The notes under the pieces were generated by a model. The model saw only the letters and a list, made by a program, of their open reading frames with translations. It searched no databases and had not been told where the DNA came from. This document shows, in pieces, positions 32,161-41,545 of a DNA stretch of 64,000 nucleotides. Made by a program: the position numbers and the translations under genes. Origin of the DNA: Agrypnia vestita (taxonomy: Eukaryota > Arthropoda > Insecta > Trichoptera > Phryganeidae); the NCBI GenBank assembly GCA_016648135.1, contig JADDOH010002054.1, positions 1 through 64,000 of the forward strand, in the 5' to 3' direction. The number at the start of each line of letters is the position of its first letter. The stretch's first letter is position 1.

Positions 32161-33271
32161 AGATGACTGAAAAACTTTCCTCCATTATCTTTCCATTCTT
32201 CCAACCTTATTATATCCCAAGGTATGGAGTATTGCTGATATTATTGCAACCAAATACATCAAACCTCATAGTCCATTAGTTATTTCATTGTTTTACTACT
32301 CTTTTATGGCTTTCCCTCAATCACTGATTGCGGTATCAGAAGCATAGATTAAATCTTATCATTTAATTAGGAATTACGGAAAAATTTAAAGTGTAAAATC
32401 AAAAACTCTTTTGCCTTTGTAAAGCTACAAAAGCGATAAAAGGATGGTCATTTTTGTATTGTCCGCAATCAAATCCCTATATACAAAAGAGCCGCATGTT
32501 AAGAATCAATAAATTACTCACACTAATGGCTTAATAAACACGGTTTTTTTTTCAGCTTATGTAATATTATATAGTGTGAATGTACTTATATGTATTAATA
32601 TCGCAAGCGAAACTAAACAATTCAATTATACACCGTTTAATATATGCAGAGCAAGATAAAATAGTTTTATTTTTAAAAATATTTTCTTTTCAGTAAACCT
32701 ATTTTAAATGAATAACAAAAATTACCTTACTATCTTGTTACCTTAAATATAAATTTTTAACTATTCAAAAATGGTTTTGTTGAATAGAAATGATCCCTGA
32801 ATAATTAACATGCATTTTTGTACTCGATAGAAAGGTTTTTGTATCAGAAAAGGAAAGTGTTCCCTTCTCCCTTCGCTCCGCCAGTACAGTGTGATGTAAT
32901 ATACGAGTAAGTAATAACTTTTACAAATTCTCATGGAAGCTAGTTTCATATTTTTCCCATTAGACCTTACCTTACCCTAATTTAAGTCTATATAATCTCA
33001 CCGTTAAGGGAGTTTCGGGTGTCCTTATACCGCCAGAAACCTTGAGGCGTTGTTTAGAAATTGACGAATTAGGGCCGTAAGGTTGCGTAAGACAAGGTTT
33101 GTTGTTTGTTGTCCTTCACAGTATGTCTAAAGTGTCCTTGAAGCTCCAACTAAGGTGGCTTAAGTATATAAGTCTATGTCATTATGTGGGCTAGACTCGA
33201 ATATGGATCGAAGACTCATGGGATGAAGTACTCCCTTATGATTGAGGTTAAGGTACAAGGTTAAAGGATAA
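32161..33271. other. No feature seen
   Basis: AT-rich; a 62-codon minus-strand ORF at 32761-32949 has no motif. Confidence 0.3.
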
Positions 33272-33279
33272 GCCACGAG

Positions 33280-34054
33280 TAGGGAATGCAATCCCGAGTC
33301 GGGATTGCCCTTTCGGGATCCCTCGAGATTAGAATTTCCAATCCCGCGGGATCGCTATGGATCTGGATCCCGAAGTGTTTTTTTTTTGTTTATAGAGCTG
33401 AATAGCAATTAACGACAATGCCTTGCATTTTTATATCAGCAATTTTAATAAAATGTTAATTATTAATCACTGCATTAAAGTTTTTGTAGGCGTTTTTCCA
33501 AGCATCAATCAGTCAATTTAGTAGAGTAAAAACTACTAACTAGTAGTAGTTTTTATTACTATGTAAGGTTGATAATAAATTATTACTATGTTAGGTTCAT
33601 AATTTTAGGTTAATGATAAAATACAGCAAATATTATTCAAAGCTATTTTCATTATTTGAATGTGACATGAACATAAGTTTTAAGTACTTACTAAAAGCTC
33701 TATAGACATATAGCTTGTTGGTCTTACGGTTAGGTCTCTCGCTTCGTGAACCAAAGGTCGCGGGTTCGGACCTCACTCCATACCAGCAAGTTAGTCCTAT
33801 TTTCATAGCACAAGCGTTTCGCTTAGTTTGAAAATAGTAATAATATTGATGTGATACGTATTCCGTGTTCACATCTCTATTTTTTTTAAGAAAATAAGAA
33901 ATATACAATTAAACATACAAAACATAAAAAATGCTGATCATTCTCGATAATCCCGATAATCTCGTCCGATTTTTCGGTTCGAGATTGATTCGTAAAATGC
34001 CTCGTGGCTAGGGAATGCAATCCCGATCTCGCGGGATCGGGATTGGATTCCCTA
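33280..34054. mobile_element. hAT-type element with perfect 8-bp target duplication
   Basis: GCCACGAG flanks both ends (33272-33279 and 34055-34062). Termini TAGGGAATGCAATCCCGA and ..TCGGGATTGGATTCCCTA are inverted repeats. Inside the right end there is another inverted copy of the terminus together with the complement of the target octamer (CTCGTGGC at about 34003), making a near-perfect foldback at 34003-34062. A SINE (33712-33890) is nested within. No transposase. Confidence 0.85.
33712..33890 (+). repeat. tRNA-derived SINE, copy 2 (nested in a hAT element)
   Basis: AGCTTGTTGGTCTTACGGTT (box A-like), GCGGGTTCGGACC (box B-like), body with ATAGCACAAGCG and TAATATTGATGTGATACG, and end CACATCTCTATTTTTTTTAA. 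Being nested, it is younger than the hAT insertion. Confidence 0.8.
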
Positions 34055-34062
34055 GCCACGAG

Positions 34063-34728
34063 CAATCACGTGGAAGTAAGAACCGAACCGAATTTAATTG
34101 TAGACCAAATCGGTGCTCTAACATCAGAACTTTGTTCGCATCATCTAGTACCGTGAATACTTACGACTATTTACTCTGAGAAGTTACAAGTTACAATTTT
34201 ATGTTCTAACTGCAGAGTAGATTGAATTTTATTTAACATACGAACGGAACATCAACAGTCAATAGACTAACGTTTAATATACGTTTGACATACAAAAATG
34301 GTTAAATAAGGCGCAAGATAAGCTGCTTGAATCTCGGAGACTTGGTGTACTAACACGGTGGACTAATAAAGCCGGGAGTTATCTCATAATCACATAATTA
34401 ATTAATAATGATAATACGTTTTTTATTCATTTCTTATTTTGTATTATGTTCGACTGCCTAACTAGGGATTACCTGTTTGAAGGCAATAATATTACAAATA
34501 ATCCCTGAATTTGTGTCGAGTTAAGAATCTCATTCGTAGATATGGGTCGTAGTTCTCTTTAATTTTTCTATTATGTGTGCGGACTACAAACTCATCTGAG
34601 CAGTAAATTTTGTGCAAACAAAATATGTGCACCATTTTTTGACAGTGAGAAATGAGACTGGAAGAAAGTCAATATTTGGTACAAGTAATAAGTAATAATA
34701 ATTAGGTTCCAGCAATATAAATAGTTTC
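34063..34728. other. Unassigned; satellite-like remnant at its right end
   Basis: 34702-34730 reads ATTAGGTTCCAGCAATATAA, close to ATTAGGTTCTAGTAATATAA of the 138-bp repeat on the far side of the Penelope element. Otherwise nothing. Confidence 0.35.
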
Positions 34729-34766
34729 AATTGATATAAATTAACTTTGTTAAAACCACTTTTTTA

Positions 34767-35096
34767 TTGAAAAAAATTCAACATGTTTCAAAGCCAATGA
34801 TTGTAATGATTTGTAATGATTATGATTATTTTTATATAGGAAAAACTTGTAGAAAATTTGAAATTAGAGTTAAGGAACACTTAAGGTGTTTAAATAGTAA
34901 TAATTATTCCGAATTTTCTAACCATCTTTTGGCTGAGGATCATTCTTTTGATATTAATAAGGGTTTACAAATTTTATATTCAAATTATACAGAATCACAA
35001 TTTGATAAATTAGAAATTTTGGAAATATTAAAGAGTGTAAATAGTAAATTGAATGTTATAAATAATCAGGCCTTTTTGCAAATAGTTATCTTTTAA
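34767..35096 (+). pseudogene. GIY-YIG endonuclease domain of a Penelope-like element
   Basis: This domain nicks DNA for the element's reverse transcription. The frame reads DYFYIGKTCRKFEIRVKEHL, in which YIG, the Arg ten residues on, and the KEH are the recognisable positions; then SNHLLAEDHSFDINKG, typical of the family (..HL....H.F...). The C-terminus to the stop at 35096 is AT-rich. The first 15-20 residues are read from the left terminal arm and are not domain sequence. The catalytic Glu downstream may be the E of KLEILEIL. RT is absent, so it is a fragment. Confidence 0.75.
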
Positions 35097-35200
35097 ATTT
35101 ATTTTCATGTTAAGTAGGTACTTTATATTATCATTTTCCATATATAACTTTTTTATATTTTGATCTATACCTCGGTTTTTTAAATATTATTTTTGTTATC

Positions 35201-35266
35201 CTGACGAAGAAGCCATTGGCTTCGAAACATGTTGAATTTTTTCAATAAATAAGTGGTTTTAACAAA
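35201..35266 (+). ncRNA. Candidate hammerhead ribozyme core
   Basis: CTGACGA (35201-35207), then stem II GAAGCC/GGCTTC with loop ATT (35209-35223), then GAAA (35224-35227): all invariant core blocks in order. A stem III of about seven pairs can form by TGTTGAA and TTCAATA, and TTTGTTA (35192-35198) can pair with TAACAAA (35260-35266) as an extended stem I, but with an unpaired stretch that canonical hammerheads lack. Extra A at 35208. Activity unproven. Confidence 0.5.
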
Positions 35267-35332
35267 GTTAATTTATATCAATTATAATTATGTTAGCACA
35301 GAATAAATTTGATATATTTGAAAAATACATAC

Positions 35333-36500
35333 TTTCAACTGCGTTATTTTTACTTATGATATTACTTACTTACTTACTTTCAACAGAAGGATCCCATCTT
35401 TCTTTTACATTGTAACCCAAGTATACGATACGTTGTACCTTCTTTAATTAGGTTCTAGTAATATAAAGGCTTTCAACTGCGTTATTTTTACTTATGATAT
35501 TACTTACTTACTTACTTTCAACAGAAGGATCCCATCTTTCTTTTACATTGTAACCCAAGTATACGATACGTTGTACCTTCTTTAATTAGGTTCTAGTAAT
35601 ATAAAGGCTTTCAACTGCGTTATTTTTACTTATGATATTACTTACTTACTTGCTTTCAACAGAAGGATCCCATCTTTCTTTTACATTGTAACCCAAGTAT
35701 ACGATACGTTGTACCTTCTTTAATTAGGTTCTAGTAATATAAAGGCTTTCAACTGCGTTATTTTTACTTATGATATTACTTACTTACTTACTTTCAACAG
35801 AAGGATCCCATCTTTCTTTTACATTGTAACCCAAGTATACGATAAGTTGTACCTTCTTTAATTAGGTTCTAGTAATATAAAGGCTTTCAACTGCGTTATT
35901 TTTACTTATGATATTACTTACTTACTTACTTTCAACAGAAGGATCCCATCTTTCTTTTACATTGTAACCCAAGTATACGATAAGTTGTACCTTCTTTAAT
36001 TAGGTTCTAGTAATATAAAGGCTTTCAACTGCGTTATTTTTACTTATGATATTACTTACTTACTTACTTTCAACAGAAGGATCCCATCTTTCTTTTACAT
36101 TGTAACCCAAGTATACGATACGTTGTACCTTCTTTAATTAGGTTCTAGTAATATAAAGGCTTTCAACTGCGTTATTTTTACTTATGATATTACTTACTTA
36201 CTTACTTTCAACAAAGAAGGATCCCATCTTTCTTTTACATTGTAACCCAAGTATACGATACGTTGTACTACTTCTTTAATTAGGTTCTAGTACCTTCTTT
36301 AATTAGGTTCTAGTAATATAAAGGCTTTCAACTGCGTTATTTTTACTTATGATATTACTTACTTACTTACTTTCAACAGAAGGATCCCATCTTTCTTTTA
36401 CATTGTAACCCAAGTATACGATACGTTGTACCTTCTTTAATTAGGTTCTAGCAATATAAAGGCTGTCAACTGCGTTATTTTTACTTATGATATGTATTTT
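35333..36500. repeat. 138-bp tandem satellite, about 8.5 units
   Basis: Exact 138-bp period at 35333, 35471, 35609, 35747, 35885, 36023, then one 165-bp unit (starting 36161) with an internal duplication of TTCTTTAATTAGGTTCTAG, then 36326 and a partial unit. Units differ by only a few bases. On the minus strand each unit holds a short LINE reverse transcriptase frame, KVQRIVYLGYNVKERWDPS, ending at a GTAAGTAAGTAA tract, i.e. LINE coding sequence joined to a tetranucleotide tail. Confidence 0.9.
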
Positions 36501-37099
36501 TTTTACTAGTTCTAACCAAAAACTCTTAGATTTAGACTTTGATTGCCAGTTATTTGTTTATAATTCTATTTGTATTTATTAAGCACTTGCTTGTAAATTA
36601 AAAATACGTGTATCATAATATTCAACACTCGTGGGTGTAAATTTGTTATCGTTCTAGGCGTGCACCTGTTTGTCAGGGTACTAAACGTCTTGGTCTTATA
36701 CTACCAAATGCCTGTCGGGCTGTATTCAAGTTACAAGATCAACTCGGCGCAACAAAGGTTACGACAACACGGGATTCAAAGAGGTACTTACTCGATGAAT
36801 ACAATATCAAAGTTTCATGCAAGTTACTCGGGGAACTTTGTGAGTTGAAAAAGTATGCCGGTGTGTAATCGTTACACCCGTATTTCAACAGCTAGCAGGT
36901 TATCGCGTGGCAACAATGCTACAAAAGACAATAATGTCAGCACTTATTAAAGAGTTAAGGTTGTTATTACGCTCTTTAGACATATTTACCTCTAAATAGT
37001 TGCGGTAAATAGAGATGACAGTTACAAACTACCAAGTATTTGGCGCCCTGTTCTAACGACATTGATTAAACCCTTGAGAAACGTCGCAGTAAAGTCCGC
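36501..37099. other. Unassigned interval
   Basis: A 62-codon ORF (36660-36848) lies in a locally GC-richer segment and has no motif. The sequence up to 37100 may be the body of the element whose end follows. Confidence 0.3.
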
Positions 37100-37318
37100 C
37101 GACGTAACTAGTACATATTGCACACTGGCGATCTCTATTTTAGAAGAAGTGAACACTCCACAACAAAGTGCATACAATTTACGCCCTAGAAAGCAGTAAT
37201 CAGTCCGACCTCCACCTCCGCGGGGAAAGGTCGTTCGCCTGATGACGTCGAATAAGCATTCAACGAAACGTCGAGAATCGTTTGTCGGAAAAACATACGG
37301 TTCGTATAAAATATCCGC
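37100..37318 (+). repeat. Terminal repeat with hammerhead-like core, copy 1
   Basis: Matches 60405-60650 on the opposite strand: TAGTACATATTGCACACTGG, GAAGAAGTGAACACTCCACA, AAAGTGCATA and the end TTCGTATAAAATATCCG. Contains CTGATGA (37239-37245), a potential stem II (GTCGAAT against ATTCAAC, one mismatch) and GAAAC (37265-37269). This layout resembles the pseudo-LTR of Penelope-like elements, but no coding part was found, so the class is inferred. Confidence 0.5.
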
Positions 37319-39094
37319 AACTATTTACAGTTAAATATGTCAGCACTTGTTTTTTCATGATTGCTTTGGCTATTCGGACTACATTTACTGCTTCCTGAAA
37401 GAGAGATATACATATCCGGCCGAACTAGTGTCTTAGGTTTTAAAGTCATGGGATCCTCCTTTTGTCAGGACCTCGTCATTCATTAATTATTCCTGTACAA
37501 AGTGTGTTAGTTTCCAAAGCTTTATGGTTATGACGTAGTGCTTTCTTAATAGTCTAGCATATTTTTAGTATGTGTCTGTATGCTCATATTTGGAACGCTT
37601 TAAGCTTTATGCTAATCGTGGGCTACTTTATGAACGTGCCCTAAAGCGGGTCGACTCGGAGGTCTTACCAAGCACCCGACAAGAGAAACCAAAAAGAAGA
37701 ACAAAGCTTTAAGTACCAGCAGTTCGTAGCTCACACCGCAGAACCTTTTAGGTGCATTCGTTTTTGTAACTTATTTGTAAAAAAAAAAACTAAAAAAAAC
37801 GCAAAACTAGACTCCCTCTGTCCGAGTCGGGTTTCTTCCTCACACTCCACATTGGTAACCATCACCATCTACGCCAACTCTGCCAAAGCTTCCTTGGTGA
37901 TGATCCAATCTTCTACATCATATACCAGGACTAATATAGTGCAACCAATTCTACGCAATGTGCCAAATCCGGGTCGTGACTTAGGTTGGAGCCTCGGATG
38001 GTGCATTGTGGATCCCGAGGGGAAGAAGAATGCATTCAGATTACGGTACCTCTATATCACCATGGAGAATGTTATTCGTTTTCCCTACTTCAGCACAATC
38101 ACACAGCTGGTCTTTCAGGCCCCCCACGTCAATCATGAAGACACAGCTACGAACAGTACATTTGATCCAATTAATTGAAGTCAACAAGTCTCCGAGGAAC
38201 TGAAAATCCTGGCATTTGCTGTCCGATAGTATTTCGATCTGACATTCTGCAACTTTTTCTGTATTGGTCAGTTGCCATCTGTTTTAAGTATTTTTTTGTT
38301 TATTGTTTATTTTACATTTGTTTAACATAAATTACTAATAACTCCGAAACTAGGTAAAAACCTGTTCTGTGGAAGTGATTCTCACTAAAGAGTTACAAGA
38401 GAAATAGTAACGTAAGTAGTACTAAAAGAAAATAAAATATAAATAAAAAGCGAAGATAAAAATTAAAGTAAATAAAGCAGGATAATGTAGTAGTACATAC
38501 AAACACAAGAATACCTAGAATCTAAAATAAAAGAAAAATTAAAAAGTATTGTTTAATTGAAATTTATTTATTTTAAATAATTGGACTTGGACAATTTTAT
38601 ATATTAGAGTGCTTTAAAACTTATGCATTCAAATATTTGGTAGAAGTCATAATAATATGAAATAATAAATAAAATCCAGAAAGAGTTAAATTTTTAAATT
38701 TCTACAGCAGAAATGATGTCGTTTGTTTACCTATTAAAATAAGTTATCTACAAAAAATCCTGATATTTCGAAGGTCTTTGAAACTTCACCCTTAATGTTT
38801 TTTTGTGTGTTCGATATGATTTTTTCCAGAGATTCATCTTGAAGGCACGTGTAAGACAGTAAAGAATTGAAAACGAAGCTATTTGTGAAAAAAATATAAG
38901 AATAAATATTTTTTTTTGTATTTTACTTACACTCTATATGATAATTTGAAAAGTAGTACAATATACTCATATATTGTTTATTACACGTATTTACTATAAC
39001 ATACTTATTACATACGACAGAAGAGGAAAACACCTTCATCAACTCACCTGAATTCGGTTTTAGTGGGGTATGCAGGAAACAGATGAAATAAACA
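37319..39094. other. Unassigned interval with one 108-codon ORF
   Basis: ORF 37852-38178 (plus) and overlapping 38006-38203 lie in a moderately GC-rich segment (37790-38230). The peptide contains no family motif I recognise. 38230-39090 is AT-rich. A captured gene piece cannot be excluded. Confidence 0.25.
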
Positions 39095-39520
39095 TGCTTA
39101 CTTACTTACTCACTTACCATCACGCCGTTTCCCCATGGGGGTAGGTTAGGTTAGGTTTGGTTAGGTTAGGTTTCCCCGTGGGGGTAGGCAGAGAGGATAG
39201 AGCGCCAGACCCTTCTGTCCTGACATACAACTCTCGCCTCATCCACATTCATACATCTTCGCATGCAAGGTCGCCGGTTTTTGAGGCTTCTAACGGGACC
39301 ATCTTCCAGTATTTGGTTGGTCTGGTCATGCCACGTCTTCCGCGGTCGCCCTCTCTTTCTGGCGCCATCAACACTAGCTTTATATATCGTTCTTATCATT
39401 CTTTCCTCATTCATTCGCTCAACATGCCCAAACGATCTGAGCGAGCCTTTTTTAATTCTATTAATTATGCTAAGATCAGCTTTACATTCATTCCTAATAT
39501 CTGCATTCTTGAACATGCAA
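39095..39520 (-). pseudogene. LINE family 1, 3' end with best-kept frame
   Basis: The minus strand keeps an open frame of 116 codons (39516-39166): DIRNECKADLSIINRIKKGS, then LRSFGHVERMNEERMIRTIY, then the basic GARKRGRPRKTWHDQ and a C-terminal block with DEARVVCQDRRVWRSILSAYP. It ends by a GTAA-type tail (39100-39116 on the plus strand). The 3' UTR is interrupted by telomere-type repeats at 39140-39173, with CCCC(A/G)TGGGGGTAGG duplicated on both sides. Confidence 0.85.
39140..39173 (+). repeat. Interstitial (TTAGG)n telomere-type repeat
   Basis: GTAGG followed by five units of TTAGG or TTTGG, then TTT. TTAGG is the ancestral telomere repeat of insects. It sits inside the LINE 3' UTR between two copies of the TTTCCCC.TGGGGG segment. 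Confidence 0.8.
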
Positions 39521-40910
39521 TAGTGAAAAATAACAATAAAACTACAATACTCTGCCCAAAACCAGTAATTTCAAACATTGCAAGCATTCTGGGTTCTTCC
39601 CGTAACAGCTATACCCTGAATCTGTATTTTCTCTGCGTAATAATCTGCGTGCCTTTCTGGTTTTGCTTTTTCACCTATTGATGAATCAAGAATCTCCGGA
39701 GATTGGAATCCATTTTAAACTTTATCCGGGGGGGCCAGATTTCTTTTCTGAATGCTCGAATCAGCAATTTTGTATTCCGCAACCCATCAGGGCGCTCTGT
39801 GCTCTGATGAAGTACAACGAATAAAAAATATGTATAGGCTTCGGGTAATGATAATCCTTGGAGAGATTATCCACACAACTCATTGTTAGCTTACAGACCT
39901 TAAAGGTAATAAAATCACACAAGTCAGACAACTGCCTGATAGCCGATTGCCCGACAAGCCAATTGTCCGACAGGCCAGCTTTCACTATTTAATCCTATGA
40001 TATCCATTTGCTACTTTTACGAAAACTCGCACAACTCAACTGTTAGAACCAACGTTCTTCAGCTGTTAAAACCTTCCCAACCTGATCAATTTAAATTTAA
40101 AACAGAATTTTGATGAAAAAATTTTCTTTGTGCGTTACTCAAGAACTTAAGAATAATTCAACTTAAACCATACCCTGGAAATTGTTTTCAATATTTTAAT
40201 TTAGTGTTACTTTTTTTTAAAGTAAGAAGTTATATGTTATTAATATGTTATTCAACTTAAACCAAACCCTCTAAATTATTTTCAATATTTTAATTCAGTG
40301 TTACTTTTTTTTTTAAAGTATAGATAGTAATCATAAACGAACACAAGACATATGTAATCTTAATTGTGTTAAAAAATAAAACCCAATTATTAATGGTTAG
40401 CAGACTATATACCAAATATAAAATCATCGTGCAAGGTTATTTATGACTATGATTTCCCAAATTTCGTTATTATGAAATATAAAGTAGAACTAATATTATC
40501 TGTATATAGTTTTCTGGAATATTTGCAGGGTCCATCAGCCCTGATGAAGAATGATAAAGAAAAGCTCGGAATCGTGTAAAATAAAATAGCCTTAGATAAT
40601 CCAGTGTAAAAACATTCTTCAAAAACATTTATAAATTTCCATAACAGTTTCATTTCTTTTTAACAGGTGAAGAGTTAATGGTTTATGAGAGACAGTGGCT
40701 TAGCCACCAAATTTTTTATATGAGTCACACGTATTCGAAGGGAAACTAACGCATTACAATGTATTTATTTTTCAATTTCCTTTGAACTGCATATATGGAA
40801 AGACCATTGTACGTCCACAACACCATGTAATCAGTATGGTGTAGAATTTTTCCTCTGAAGGCATAGGAAAAGAAAAAGAGCGAGCCTTGCAGTAGTCGAA
40901 TATGATGTGT
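39521..40910. other. Unassigned interval
   Basis: Motif-less ORFs at 39761-39985, 40447-40653 and 40746-40997 (minus). A diverged direct repeat of about 75 bp (ATTCAACTTAAACCA.ACCCT.. to TTTTTTTAAAGTA) occurs at 40157-40224 and 40250-40320. CTGATGA occurs at 39803 and 40541, without the rest of a hammerhead core. Confidence 0.35.
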
Positions 40911-40951
40911 AACATTTGACATCTCACAATAATTGTGAGATGTCAAATGTT
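40911..40951. repeat. Perfect 20-bp-arm palindrome
   Basis: AACATTTGACATCTCACAAT (40911-40930) and its exact complement (40932-40951) are separated by one base. It could extrude as a cruciform. No surrounding element was identified. Confidence 0.85.
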
Positions 40952-41289
40952 TAATTATTAAACATATCAATTGAGCAGCTACAGAAATTAACCTCAAAAT
41001 GTAAAAAAGCTAAATATGGAAATATTTATTCAAATAATTATTCATTATAACTCACTTGCATTTTAATGATCTTCACTTTTTCAGACACTTATTATTAAAA
41101 ATTCGTTTATAAATACATTTATATTAATATATTTATATATACATATTTAATAATTAGTAAATACACGTAAAAAAATGTATTTGCATTTTTCAATATTGTC
41201 CCATAATCTGTCATTAAAAAATTTTGCAATGTCGATAAAACAGTGTATCTACTATTATATTTAAGAATTTGGTGATTAGAAAAATATTC
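40952..41289. other. No feature seen
   Basis: AT-rich. Confidence 0.3.
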
Positions 41290-41545
41290 AATCCGGATTG
41301 CTTTAATAATGGAAAAAAAATTATCAATTAAAAAGAGACTACATATAAGGACGAAAAATTTTCGTTCACTTAGCGGAGTGCCACAGCGATATTGGATATA
41401 GAATGGAAGTCCGTTGTTTCGAATCCCGGTAGCAGTTAAAAGTTGATTTTTCTGTATGTCTTTTCTAATTGATTAATAAAAATTTGTTTAAAATTCACAG
41501 AAATTCATGTTGGAATTGCAACTTCACAATAATAATGTGTTTTCT
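41290..41545 (+). mobile_element. tRNA-like foldback element B (right half)
   Basis: Reads ATCAATTAAAAAGAGACTAC, ATATAAGG, a tRNA-like module (41378-41435), then TTTTTCTGTATGTCTTTTCT, AATTGATTAA and the complement of the outer arm (TTGCAACTTCACAATAATAA, TGTGTTTTC). This equals the right half of the E-F palindrome at 56.4-56.9 kb. The left half is missing. Confidence 0.7.
41378..41435 (+). other. Truncated tRNA-like module in element B
   Basis: GTGCCAC..AGCGATATTGGATA and GTTTCGAATCCCGGTAGC align with the Arg-tRNA-like module of elements E and F, but the middle (anticodon region) is about 14 bases shorter. Non-functional as a tRNA. Confidence 0.55.

Larger units (their letters stand above)
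34729..35283 (+). mobile_element. Penelope-like element remnant with inverted termini
   Basis: Bounded by inverted arms of about 70 bp (34729-34799 and 35214-35283): AATTGATATAAATTAACTTT on the left and its complement on the right. Inside is a GIY-YIG endonuclease remnant followed by a 3' region with a hammerhead-like core next to the right arm. Penelope-like elements characteristically show inverted partial terminal copies and hammerhead motifs in their pseudo-LTRs. The reverse transcriptase part is missing. Confidence 0.75.

Noticed and set aside
35333..36500. CRISPR array
   Set aside because: The 138-bp units are continuous near-identical tandem repeats with no unique spacers, in a eukaryotic context.
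37852..38178. 108-codon ORF as a real gene
   Set aside because: No start context, domain or neighbouring exon could be supported; left as unassigned.
39803..39809. CTGATGA as a hammerhead core (also 40541-40547)
   Set aside because: No properly placed stem II followed by GAAA; at 40541 a GAAA is present but the intervening bases do not pair.
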